Positions 10,851 to 20,299 of a stretch of 34,424 nucleotides of DNA are shown one piece after another. Every line of letters starts with the position of its first letter. Position 1 is the stretch's first letter. The position numbers were made by a program, and so were the translations under genes. The notes under the pieces are model-generated. The model was not told where the DNA came from, made no database searches, and worked only from the letters and a program-made list of their open reading frames with translations. Location of the stretch: positions 860,267-894,690 of the forward strand of contig NW_003546247.1 in the NCBI RefSeq assembly GCF_000090795.2. The letters run 5' to 3'. This DNA comes from Amphimedon queenslandica (taxonomy: Eukaryota; Porifera; Demospongiae; Haplosclerida; Niphatidae).

Positions 10851-11770
10851 TCTTAGATGTAGAGGGTAGTAGGCCATAGGAAAGTTATAAACAACTTGAG
10901 ATGGTAGCAACTGAAGAAAGATGGATAGGAAAATGAATGTATGGACAGTAATACAGGGAGATGAGGGAAGCAGCAGATATACATATGACATGGACGTGGT
11001 TACATGAGTGATATAAAATCAGAGACAGAGGCTCTTATTTGTGTGGCACAAGAACAGGCATTGAGAACTAACTATATTAAATGTAAGATCGATGGTTCCA
11101 TTGAGTCACCATTGTGTCGTTTATGCAGAGAGAAGGGTGAGTGTATACCACATTGTAAGTGAATGTAAAGTACTGGCTGAAAGACAATACAAAAGAGACA
11201 TGACAAGATCGCTCAGTTCATCTATTGGGAGCTTTGTGAGAAATTTGGTATGGAAAGAGGGAGGAATTGGTATAATCACAAGCCTGAGGGGATAACCGAA
11301 ACAGTTGATGTTAAGATTTTATGGGACTTTATGATTCAGTGTGACAAAATGGTTGAACATTGCAAGCCAGATATTGTAGTTGTTATGAAAAGGGAGAAGA
11401 GTTGTATGATTATAGATGTGGCAGTTCCAGGTGATACTCAAGTTGAAGGAAAGGAAGATGAAAAAGTTGAGAATTATCAAGAATTGAGACAGGAAATTGT
11501 AAAGCTATGGGGAATGAAGAAGGTAGAAGTAATACCGATTGTAGTTGGAGCAGTGGGGGCAGTATCATACAGGATCAATGGCTGGTTAAAGAGACTGGGG
11601 ATTAACATCAAAGTTGAGCATATACAGAAGACTGCATTATTGGGATCTGCACGAATTCTGAGGAGACATATAAATATGTAATTGTGTATTATAGTCTGTT
11701 GGTTATGGACAGATACCGAGTTTTGTACAAACTTGTTAGTTGTGATTATATAAAATAATAATGATAACAA
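10850..11770 (+). pseudogene. 3' end of a REL-endonuclease-type LINE, 5'-truncated
   Basis: Plus-strand peptides read IKSETEALICVAQEQALRTN, SPLCRLCREKGEC, HIVSECKVLAERQYKRD, then WYNHKPEGITETVDVKILWD, HCKPDIVVVM, SCMIIDVAVPGDTQVEGKE, KLWGMKKVEVIPIVVGAVGA and LQKTALLGSARILRRHINM-like text ending at a stop near 11681. The Cys/His knuckle followed by PD...IIDVAVPGD is the layout of the restriction-like endonuclease at the C-terminus of R2/NeSL-type elements. The last 143 codons (11250-11681) are uninterrupted; the finger upstream carries a frameshift and stops. The 3' tail is an AATAATGATAA-type simple repeat. The reverse transcriptase is missing, as expected of 5' truncation on insertion. Confidence 0.8.
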
Positions 11771-12586
11771 TTTGCAGACCATCAGTCTCTACATGGGTAG
11801 TGTTGGTCTTACGACTGGCAGTAGTCAAAGGAGTAACGGAGGAAGGAGAATGAGAATGAGGAGTATTAGGAATCATTGTTAGGGAGAGTAGTACTCGTTT
11901 TGTCTACATGTGCTGGTTTGAGACGATCGATAGATATAGTGTGTCGAGAACCATTAATATCAATGACATGATATTTCTCATTACACTCCAATACTTTATA
12001 CGGTCCATCATAAGGACGTTGAAGATGTCTCTTTTTACTGAATCGCGATAAATATATGCATGTGACGAGGAAGAGAGTGAATCGGGAATGAGTATATATT
12101 GAGTTGATACTGCAGTGAGTGAAAAAGAATGCATGTCACACTGGAGTTGAGCAACATAGTCTGAGGACTCTGAGAGTCAAAGTATATTAGTAAGAGAGAA
12201 AAATTCACCAGGGAGAGGAACAGTTGTACCAGTAATGTAAGTCCTCTTCAACAGCAGTACAAATACCTAATAATAATAGAGAAAGGGACTCAGTCCTTAA
12301 CTCTGGAAGCTTTCAAAGCAGCTTTCAGGTGACAATAGAATCTCTCTATCTTACCATTAGCTTGAGGGTGTTATGCTGCGGTACAACATCTAACAGTACG
12401 TAATGAACGAGTGAGTTGAGCAAAGAGAGACGTTTGAAATTGACTGCCTCTTTCAGGAGTAACTGTAGAAGGGACACCAAAACCTGATACCCAACCAGCT
12501 ACCAATTGTTACAGCAGATATGTCAGGTATAGTAAAGGCTCCAGGCCATCTAGTGAACCTGTTTATACTAGTACCGTATTCTTTAA

Positions 12587-13265
12587 AGTGTAACTGCCCC
12601 CATTTTTTGAGGTATTTATTTTATTGGCTAAATGTGATTTCTTGACCATAGTAGTAATGCCTATTGCTTAAAAAATTATTCATTGAGATATAAGCTTTCA
12701 AAATGCCCTTTTTGCTTCCTGCCACATTAATTCCTGTCAGTGGGTGTGGCTAAACGTGACATCACAGAAGGCAGAGATTTAGCTAAATCCATTGCTGCAT
12801 AGGGGGAAATGATCCTTTATTATCATGCCTAGTAACGTAACAGCACTAATTTAAAGATTGGGATCATTAGCTATCATTATTCTAAGCATGCAATTGCAAA
12901 AAATGACTCAAAATACCACACTTTGAAGAATCTTCTTGTTTGCCATTGTGAGTCTTTTTCTTGCAGTTGCATTCTTAGAGTAATGATAGCTCATGATCCC
13001 AATCTTTAACTCAGTGCTATTACGTTACTAGGCACAAGTATGCAGCAATGGGTTAAGCTACATCTCTGCCTTTTATGACGTCACGTTTAGCCACACCCAT
13101 TGACAGGAAGTACAATGGCAGGAAGCAAAAAGGGCATTTTTGAAAGCTCATATCTCAGTGAATAATTTTTTTGGACAATGGGAGTTGGTATACATTATTT
13201 CTATGGTCAAGCCATCACATTAAGCCAATAAAATAAATACCTCAAGAAATGGGTGCAGTTACACT
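12587..13265. mobile_element. TTAA-target foldback element, arms of about 330 bp
   Basis: Nearly the whole 679 bp is one imperfect inverted repeat: the left arm starting AGTGTAACTGCCCCCATTTT and including TTTTGCTTCCTGCCA, GTGGGTGTGGCTAAACGTGA, CTAGTAACGTAA and AAAGATTGGGATCAT reappears reverse-complemented in the right arm, with a loop near 12900-12960. It is flanked by TTAA on both sides (12583-12586 and 13266-13269). The second MITE copy in the window has a single TTAA at this point, giving a direct empty site. TTAA duplication is the hallmark of piggyBac and Kolobok transposases. No coding capacity. Confidence 0.9.
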
Positions 13266-13340
13266 TTAAATAAAAGCCCGGGCATCTATTTCCTAAAATG
13301 GTATTTGCACCTGGAAAAAACATGAAAAACATAAAACTCC

Positions 13341-13425
13341 GGCCCAGAACGGGATTCGAACCGGTGACCTCATGCTTTTGACTTCTTGAACTCCAGGCAT
13401 TATCCACTAGACTACCGAGTTACTC
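13341..13425 (-). repeat. tRNA-like block inside MITE copy 1
   Basis: The minus strand shows an A-box-like TAGTCTAGTGGATAATGCC and, about 40 bp on, a B-box-like GGTTCGAATCCCG, the internal promoter layout of a tRNA gene. The 5' half of the acceptor stem does not pair cleanly, so it is a tRNA-derived fragment rather than a working tRNA gene. The same block is in the copy at 33527-33612. Confidence 0.7.
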
Positions 13426-13831
13426 CCTGGCTAGTGTTGCGTATTTCTAGTTCAGTGCTATTGCTACCCCCGCGTCTATTCGCATGTGGCTTTTATTTAA
13501 GGAAATACAGTAAGTACATATGTGAAATCATGAGATAAGAAGAGCGGTCCCACAATATCAAATGTGAATATTGTCAAACTGTGTAGTAGAAGAGGGAAAA
13601 GTACCTACAGGTGAGACAATGTGTGTATGTACCTTTCACCTTTGACAGGAGAGACATAAGCGACTCCATGACTTAATATAAGAAGCAATGTGAGGCCAAA
13701 TGAATCAAATAAAATCAGCTTAAAAGTAGAACAAGTGCCAGGATGTGACAGCGAATGAAGTGAGTCGAACACGGTACGACGAAATGATGGCGGTACTACT
13801 GGGCAGAGTGTTGCCTTAGAAGTGTCACAAT

Positions 13832-16829
13832 CAGGGGCGGATCTAGATAAATGAGTTTGGGTGGGCCTACAGAAGGACCATCTATGGAAGAACTAACAAA
13901 GTAACAAACAAGAATTAACCAAGTTCTTGGAAGTATTTTTGCCCAAGAAAATTTTTGAAAACTGAGGCTCTAAATCAGCCAGTTTGCACTGTTTTAGGCT
14001 TCTGATAAAGAAATTAAAAGTTGCTATATAGAAGCTATTATACATTATTGTTTATGCACATAAATGTTTGCTATTATTCAGTTCATAATAATTATTGGTC
14101 TATGATTTACTTTTGATCAGTCACTGTAAAATTTATCACTGTAACAACACAAAGGTAACTTGAAATAAGGGCGTGTCACTATGATTAAAGACAACAAGTC
14201 TACAATAGAATGATTCGTCTATTTTGGTCACCACTAGCAAAATTATAAATGATTTGGTCGATGTCTATAGAAGATACTATTTCTCCTTCAATGGATAACA
14301 CAGCCAAGTCTGATAACCGTTCCTCTGCCATCGTTGTTTGAAGTCTGGTTTTTGTTCACTTCAGAGAGAAAAAAGAATGCTCACATTCGGCACTGCTAAC
14401 TGATATGGAGAGGGCAATCTGTACTGTATCATACAAAATTTTGTATGCTGGAAGGCATGAGTAGAGATAACAAGCCAAGTCAGAGGTGGTAGTTAGATTC
14501 GGTTACACACTACTGTGTTGCTGCGAGAACAAGGTTACTTCTGTTTCTAAAGTTGTGACGTCTAGTCCATACAGTTGAGAAAACGGTTTCATGTTTAGGA
14601 ATGACAAAAAGACAGAAGACGACGGACAACAAGTTGCTACTCTCTTCAAAATAATTGAATTCGACATACTAAATCGCCTATCCATTTCTGCGAGAAATTG
14701 ATCCAGTACAGGTAGATACAGCTTTGTTTAGAAGTGGCTGGATGATGAAACAGCCTCTCTAAATCCAACAGTATCAGTGATAATGCTGTCATCCAAGCCT
14801 TCAGGTCTCCTTCGCTTCCTACAGCTGGTTAGGTCAAGCTCAGTTGAGATATCATGCATATTAGCTATATCAGAGGCATACTTATATATCTGATCCCAGT
14901 ACTGATCTGTCCAATAGCGTTCGACGTGGTTGCTGATACTACCTCTGAGGCACAAAACAAGTCGATTTTGGAGGACTGAAGCTGGTCAGATATCTGTTTC
15001 GTACACAACAGAATGCGGTCGAAGAGCACAAGAGAGACTATGAAGGGAAATGACCTGACTTGAAATAGCAAACCTTTTGCTTCGATTGCTTTAGAGTGAT
15101 CAGAAGAAGCACCTATTTCTTCCAAAGCTGACAGTATGCAGTCATATGTGCGACATATGGTATTTATTGCTGTGTATCTACATGCCAATCTGGTATCAGA
15201 AAGTTTCTGAAGCTCCAGTGGGTGTCTGTCAGGGTAAAATTTCTTTTGGATGTCAACACATACAACATGTCCCTTTGAAGATGCCATAAACACATATAAG
15301 GCTTCCACCAGTGAGAAAAACTGAGGCAGAAGAAACAGATCTACACGAGTCTACTAGAACTAGGTTCAAGACATGAGCGTAGCAGTGTATATACACAGCA
15401 TTTGGAGCAAAGTTTCGTATTATAGCTTGTACACCAGCACATTTCCCACTCATCACACTAGCTCCATCGTAACCTTGGCTAACTATCTTCATGCTGTCTA
15501 AATCAAAACGATTGAGGAGATCTTTTATGTACGAAGCAAGGCTTGTAGCATCCAGAGACTTTGCTTCAATATATGCTAAGAAATCTTCGTGTGTTTCACC
15601 CTTCGACATGTCAACATACCAAACAACAAAGCTCATCTGCTCCTGTTTGGAAGCATCTTTTGTCTTGTCCGCCATTTTGCTGAAAACCCCAGCTGACTTA
15701 CCTTGGTCGCAAATTCGTTTTCTAACATTTTGAGCTAGAATATGAAGCAGCTGATTCTGAATGATGTGGGATGTGTATTGGGCATTCTGAGGGCCACAAG
15801 CAAGTCGGTCTTTAATAATAGGATCATACATAGCTAGTAGTTTGACTCGCTCTAAAAAATTGCCCTGATTAGATGATGACTGTGTTTCTCTGTGACCACG
15901 ACATGCAATCTCCTGTGAAGCACAGTATAGCAGTGAACGTATCATACCTTTCAAGTAGTGTCGATTCTTCTGTATTTGCTCCTTTCTAGCACTATCTTAT
16001 CTAGTCGCAACTGACATACCTGTGGTAACGGAAACTTTATACTGACTCCAATTCATAATCGCTTCCTGGTGACTTTTGGAACAATTATGCTTCACAAAGG
16101 CCCCGCTCTTTCCACCAGCGTGTTTTCAATCTCTAAACCCTATTGAGACAAAACGATCTTCAGCCATAATAGTAGCATGAGCAAAAAATCTACAGGCGTG
16201 GCAGAACACAGCATCTCCTTCAATTGAATATTCAATCCATCCATACTGTTCATAGCATTTCAAATTAAAGAAACGACTCTTAGTTCCAATTTTAGTAGAG
16301 GGGAATGAATGATTAACTGGTTGAACAGGAGCATCCTGAGGACTACTGGCTATATCTGTTGATTTTGCGCTAATATGTTCACTCGATTGACTTGATGAGT
16401 TACTTGTACGTATGGAACTTGAGCCTGGCCCTGAATCACTGGTGGTAGAGCTGTTATTTATTTCAAGAGGTTTAGGTTCTTCCAACGATTGGCCTGAGCT
16501 TGAAACAACAGGTGCATTCTGTGATTTCTGTCTACCTCCTCTGTGATTTACTGAAATAAAACGTTTTTTTCTTGTTATAATTATCATAATACCTTGGACA
16601 GATTGAAAAAGAGTAAGTTGTCTAGACATGTTGGCAGAAATTATAGGCTTCAGTGTTTACACGTGGTATGGTGTTCATGTGGTCAATTATATAAACAAAG
16701 TAGTTATGAATTTAATTAAGAAATGAATGTACGGTACATGTATAAACTTTGTTTTGAATTCAAAAATTTTTCTTAAGTTATGATTGGGTGGGCCGGGCTC
16801 TGCCAGGCCCACCCTTAGATCCGCCCATC
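13832..16829 (-). mobile_element. complete hAT transposon with 8-bp target duplication
   Basis: The left end reads CAGGGGCGGATCTAGATAAA and the right end, reverse-complemented, GATGGGCGGATCTAAGGGTG; both then carry GGGTGGGCC nearby. The flanks are the identical octamer GTCACAAT at 13824-13831 and 16830-16837, the 8-bp duplication expected of hAT elements. The 2,998-bp element carries one transposase gene on the minus strand. It interrupts the gypsy element between RNase H and the integrase zinc-binding end; the host frame reads LTLY on one side and CDTSKAT on the other and is continuous if the element and one octamer are removed. Confidence 0.95.
14195..16629 (-). pseudogene. hAT transposase (ZMYM/TTF-finger type), nearly full length with few lesions
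   Basis: Start at 16629 (MSRQLTLFQSVQG). After a Ser-rich linker comes a TTF-type finger (SRFFNLKCYEQYGWIEYS, AVFCHACRFFA, CSKSHQEAI), then the core: KMADKTKDASKQEQMSFVVW (first Asp region), KIVSQGYDGASVMSGKCAGV (second Asp), HCYAHVLNLVL, KLSDTRLACRY (the TRWxxR-like block), and at the C-terminus SSAECEHSFFSLK and EERLSDLAVLSIEGEIVSSI, the hAT dimerisation region. Lesions counted by reading: five in-frame stops (near 16138, 16005, 14728, 14503 and 14375) and two frameshifts (near 15320 and 14945). It is much better preserved than the surrounding gypsy element, in keeping with later insertion. The enzyme would cut at the CAG-type ends of its own element. Confidence 0.9.
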
Positions 16830-16924
16830 GTCACAATAGAGAGTGAGATAAGAATGAGGAATAGGAAATTGTTACTTATGAAAAGAAAGTGTAGGAGTTT
16901 CCTCAGAAAGAAACTTACAATCTC

Positions 16925-17490
16925 ATTGAGCTAGAGCCAGGTCCTAAAAATTAATTACTGGGGGTGTGTCTGATGATGACAGCTGATTAAGTTCAATGCA
17001 AGACAATGCATTAGCCACAGGATTTAAAGGACCATGAACATGTCTAATGTCAGTAGTGAACTGCGATATGAAGTGCAAATGTCGAGACTGATGTTGTGAA
17101 CATTTATCAGACTACGTAAACATACAGTGAGTGGTTTGTGATCAGTATGAAGAGAAAATGTATGACATGCATTAAAGTACCTGAAGTGACGAATAGATAA
17201 ATATACAGCCAATAATTCTGTATCATAAGTGCTGCATCTAGCTTCATTGGGAGTTATATTGTGAGAAAAGTAGGTTATAGGCTTCCACTGATTATCAATA
17301 AAGTCTTGTAGAACAGGTTTTACAGCTATATCTGAAGCATCGGACATGACAGCAGTCGGAGAATCTGGTTTAGGATGAGACAGCAGTGTGGCTTTAGCTA
17401 GTGTACTTTTGGCTTTATGAAATACATTGAAACATGAGTCCAAGAAATAGTAAAAATGAGCAGGTATTGAAGAGAATAAAGAGTACAAAG
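16925..17490 (-). pseudogene. gypsy RNase H domain and linker to integrase
   Basis: Minus-strand frame 17488-17024 reads KATLLSHPKPDSPTAVMSDA and VMSDASDIAV (first acidic residue), WKPITYFSHNITPNEARCST, YDTELLAVYLSIRHFRYF (Glu of the active site) and LHTDHKPLT (Asp). This is the RNase H of Ty3/gypsy pol. Below it, to about 16930, HGPLNPVANALS matches the end of the domain (xxNPVADxLSR) with a damaged Asp. A frameshift separates it from the reverse transcriptase. Confidence 0.85.
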
Positions 17491-17633
17491 GCGGGAGAGT
17501 TTGACAACAGTGAGGGATGAAGCGATGGTAGACATTAATGAGACCAAAGAACTGTCTGAGTTGACACTGAGACTGAGGTAAAGGGATATCAGTGACAGCA
17601 GATACTTGAGACTCGGATGGTTGGATACCATTT

Positions 17634-18196
17634 TCATCGACCCAAGAAAGTGTAATGATGATTGACCAAACTCACATTTGTCAGGGTTAATGAAGACTGC
17701 ATACTTTTAAAACGATCGAATATTTGTGTACAATGTTTCTTGTGTTCGACCTCATCAGAAGTAGCTACCAACACATCATCAATGTATATGTAAGCGAACT
17801 CAAGGCCATGAAGTACCATATCCATAAAACGCGGAAATGTTTGAGCTGCATTTCTTAGACCAAAGGACATATGAGTGAATTCAAATAATCCAACAGGTGT
17901 GGTCACTGCCATGTTATGGACATCCTATGTAGCAACGGGTATTTAATGGTATGCATGAACAAGATCTAGTTTGGAGAAAATATGAGTACTGTGTAAAGTG
18001 GATGCAAAATCCTCATGTGTATGATGGGATAACGGTCAGATACTGTGATCCTATTGAGTGCCCTGTAGTCCCTGCATGATTGCCAATCACCACTACTCTT
18101 CATTGGTACCACATGTAAGGCTGAGGACCATTGACTGGAGGAAGGACGCATGATTTCCAGTTTCATAATGTGAGAGAACTCTGAACAAGCGATCAT
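17634..18196 (-). pseudogene. gypsy reverse transcriptase, disrupted
   Basis: From 18196 downward: LEIMRPSSSQWSSALHVVPM, GDWQSCRDYRALNRITVSDR, YPI, a degraded block, then TTPVGLFEFTHMSFGLRNAA, QTFPRFMDMVLHGLEF and YIYIDDVLVATSDEVEH, whose YIDD (near 17775-17790) is the polymerase active-site motif. The thumb follows in shifted frames to about 17500. Frameshifts occur near 17960 and 17640. Clear Ty3/gypsy character; resemblance to the CsRn1 clade is from memory. Confidence 0.88.
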
Positions 18197-18239
18197 TAAC
18201 CGTTCAGGAGGAAGTCATCGAGTTGGAGCAGATACTGGC

Positions 18240-18700
18240 CATCCTGACATCTGAATATGATGAACGACGTGCTTGACAGGAGTATTACCTTTCCACAGTT
18301 GAAGTCATTGAGATAAAAACGACCTAGAGAAAAAGAGAGGGTTAAGAGTAAGACCATATGCATTCTGGTGTGTGCATTGCATGAGATAGTTTGAAAATTT
18401 GTTGGGGAATCTATAATTGTCTGGCGACATTTATCAGTAAGGAGACTATGGTGTTGGAGAAAGTCACTACCAAAGATAGGCTGTTTCACATCTGTGATAG
18501 AGAAGATCCAACGATAAGGTCTACAAAAATGCAGGTTGAGAGTGAAGGAGCCTTGACCATAAGTATGAATGTGAGTACCATTAGCAGCTTGAAGTGTGAA
18601 ATTTGACAAACGACGATGTCAATCAGACTTAGTAGGAGGGATTACAGTGACTTCAGCACCAGTATCTACTGAAAATTCGAGATGAGAGGTTTTATCAATA
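18240..18700 (-). pseudogene. gypsy aspartic protease region
   Basis: The catalytic motif reads FSVDTGAEVTVIPPTKSD (D-T-G) between about 18680 and 18627, followed by NFTLQAANGTHIHTYGQGSF, PYRWIFSITDVKQPIFGSDF and LQHHSLLTD. This is the retropepsin fold of gypsy elements. The reading frame has a stop just after the active-site block (CGACGATG region near 18610) and decays towards the reverse transcriptase. Confidence 0.8.
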
Positions 18701-19560
18701 TTGTACAAGGGACTGTGAGAGCTGCCGCGAACCTTGGCCGCCATCAACGCCCACCTGGGTTGTTTTCCGAGTTACAAGTACAGGGCGGGACACACTTAGC
18801 GGCTTTCTCACCAAGCAATTGTGATACCAGCAAAGAGAGGAAGGAGTCGGACTAGCAGAACGCTGTCGAGAATCCCTAGGTCTTGATTTCGAACGGGAGC
18901 GAGGAGGTCGCTGAAGAGACTGAACAAGTGTCGGAAGATTAGTAATTCGAGAGCGTTTTTGTTCAACCTCTGCTAAAAGTGGAGGAGTTTCTATAGAATT
19001 AACAGTAGGTGTGGCTACTTCACCAATCTTGTCAGCTAAAGCAGCAATGGTTTCCAAATCATCTGACTGTTTAGTAGCAGCAGCAAGTACCATACAAACA
19101 TTTGATTGCAAACACTGGAGGAAAAGTTCCCGTAAAATGAGAGGTCAGCAGTAGTAGCTTTGTCTCCTAGAAGTTGATTCATATGGTGCAGGTCTTGAAA
19201 CGGAGTACGATTGCCTAACTCTTCTGTGTTGAATAGCTGTTGAAGACATATCTGTTCAGAAACAGTGGTATGCTAAATTAACTGTGATCTCAGAGCATCA
19301 TAGTGAGTGGTAGACTGGGGCTTGAGAATCAAATCACAGACCTCAGAAGCTAACTCAGGAGACAAGGAGACAATAACTTGGTGAAACTTTGTCATCTGTG
19401 CAGTAATACTTTTTGTAGCAAAACATCGCGTCCAGCTAAATGAACCATAGTTCACAATGGGCAGGCCAGAAGGGAGGGATTTTAATGACAACTGAGTCTC
19501 CAGATGAAGCTGTAGATGGCGCTGGTGGTTGAGGAGAAGTATTACGGGAGCCACAGCAAG
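18700..19560 (-). pseudogene. gypsy gag (capsid and CHCC finger), disrupted
   Basis: Near 19475 the frame reads FWPAHCELWF, then TAQMTKFHQVIVSLSPELAS and YDALRSQLI, HHMNQLLGDKATTADLSF and SNVCMVLAAATKQSDDL, then an Arg/Ser-rich stretch (RPPRSRSKSRPRDS) and SLCWYHNCLVRKPL near 18830. The capsid order and the CWYH finger (CHCC rather than CCHC) are characteristic of CsRn1-type gag. Stops and frameshifts occur at about 19270, 19130 and 19450. Gag would package the element's RNA. Confidence 0.82.
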
Positions 19561-19612
19561 ATATGACAGACGAATGACAATGGGAAGAAGTCTCTAGAAG
19601 GTATTGTGAAGA

Positions 19613-19623
19613 ACGGGTCACCA
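19613..19623 (-). promoter_or_regulatory. gypsy primer-binding site
   Basis: On the minus strand TGGTGACCCGT begins three bases after the LTR terminus (CA at 19627-19626). TGG at the start pairs with the CCA end of a tRNA, and TGGTGACCC matches the 3' end of tRNA-Trp as I recall it, which is the primer reported for CsRn1-like elements. Tentative as to the tRNA identity. Confidence 0.65.
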
Positions 19624-19625
19624 AA

Positions 19626-19850
19626 TGTCGTAGCTAGTAAGACCAGATGAAATTAGTTACCAACAAATAGTTCGGTTGTCAAAATGTTATATCAAATAAC
19701 ATAGGAATGAGATAATAATGATATAAAAAGAGTAGCCAAACATAAGATGGACAAGGGAAAGAACAATGAACAACGGAACATGTGTGTGTATGTGCATGCC
19801 TGAAAACAATATTGAAGATTAACGATGATTATAATAATAATGATAATAAT
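19626..19850 (-). repeat. 5' LTR of the gypsy element
   Basis: Starting at 19626 (TGTCGTAGCTAGTAAG) the sequence parallels that at 10628. Shared segments include GCTAGTAAG, GGTTGTCAAAATGTTAT, ATAGGAATGAGAT and the run of AATAATGATAA repeats. It abuts the primer-binding site. The outer end is lost in simple repeats after about 19850. Confidence 0.72.
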
Positions 19851-19985
19851 AATAACATTAATAGTAATAATGATAAAATATATATTCTCTTTCATAATTG
19901 AAACCATAATGGCCAAAATAATAATAATAATTATTATTATTATTATTATTATTAATAGCTCTAATTAGTTTTTGTTTTTGGGTTC

Positions 19986-20030
<45 letters not shown>

Positions 20031-20031
20031 T
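19829..20031. repeat. AAT/ATT microsatellite block with a palindromic core
   Basis: Long runs of AAT (19829-19880, 19918-19931, 19988-20031) are joined at 19918-19955 to a run of ATT, making a perfect AAT/ATT inverted repeat that can fold on itself. A short unique spacer separates the blocks. It adjoins the outer end of the gypsy 5' LTR. Confidence 0.85.
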
Positions 20032-20056
20032 AATTATGATGAACATACCGTAAGCA

Positions 20057-20140
20057 TACCCTACAATACCTTTTGTTATTGTCTTAATCTGTCTGATTTA
20101 CCCTACAATACCTTTTGTTATTGTCTTAATCTGTCTGATT
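20057..20140. repeat. exact tandem duplication, 42-bp unit
   Basis: The unit from 20057 to 20098 (starting TACCCTACAATACC and ending CTGTCTGATT) is repeated base for base at 20099-20140. No divergence between copies, in a region otherwise full of old relics, suggests a recent event or an assembly artefact. Confidence 0.9.
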
Positions 20141-20299
20141 ATGACACCGACAGTGATACTGCTGATGATCATATGGTGGACAATATCATTAATGGTTAGC
20201 GCTAAATGTACAAATCTACTGCATTATGTATTACTTTAAACATTATAGTTCCCTCTAATTGTATTGATATTACAATGCGTGCGGACACATCATTTATGT

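Larger units (their letters stand above)
12574..13510. mobile_element. tRNA-bearing MITE, copy 1 (contains a foldback insertion)
   Basis: Begins CCGTATTC at 12574 and ends GGAAATACAG at 13510, flanked by TA on each side (12572-12573 and 13511-13512). Interior and ends match the copy at 33437-33696: AATAAAAGCCCGGGC, CTATTTCCTAAAATGGTATT, a tRNA-like block, then GCTATTGCTACCCC and GCTTTTATTTAAGGA. Removing the foldback at 12587-13265 with one TTAA leaves about 254 bp, close to the 260 bp of copy 2. It sits inside the gypsy integrase. Confidence 0.9.
11865..13825 (-). pseudogene. gypsy integrase, split by a MITE
   Basis: From high to low coordinate: an HHCC-type zinc-binding end (SLHSLSHPGTCST, then CLSCQR); the first core block with FDNIHI and DIVGPL (first catalytic Asp), reaching the MITE boundary at 13511; then, past the MITE at 12573, NRFTRWPGAFTIPDISAV, GFGVPSTVTPERGSQF (the family has Asp where Glu is seen, a damaged second catalytic residue), HPQANGKIERFYCHLKAALK (third residue, Glu), and the C-terminal domain RPYDGPYKVLECNEKYHVID with ISIDRLKPAHV ending near 11868. 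Stops and frameshifts occur. The reading frame resumes exactly across the MITE if one copy of its TA duplication is removed. Confidence 0.85.
10628..19850 (-). mobile_element. Ty3/gypsy LTR retrotransposon (CsRn1-like), split by later insertions
   Basis: On the minus strand the parts occur in canonical order: 5' LTR (from 19850 down to 19626), primer-binding site, gag, protease, reverse transcriptase, RNase H, integrase, 3' LTR (10850 to 10628). Similar sequence of about 200 bp begins at both LTR positions. Three later insertions are nested inside: a REL-endonuclease LINE 3' end (10850-11770), a tRNA-bearing MITE with a foldback element in it (12574-13510), and a 3.0-kb hAT element (13832-16829). 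The gag finger type (CWYH) and the primer site suggest the CsRn1 clade. Many stops; not autonomous. Confidence 0.88.

Noticed and set aside
12587..13265. long hairpin as a structured noncoding RNA gene
   Set aside because: Flanking TTAA duplication and the empty site in the second MITE show that it is a foldback transposon.
10628..19850. endogenous retrovirus
   Set aside because: No envelope gene is seen between integrase and the 3' LTR; the domain order and gag finger fit a Ty3/gypsy retrotransposon.
19692..19916. Ile-rich minus-strand frame
   Set aside because: It is translation of the AAT microsatellite.
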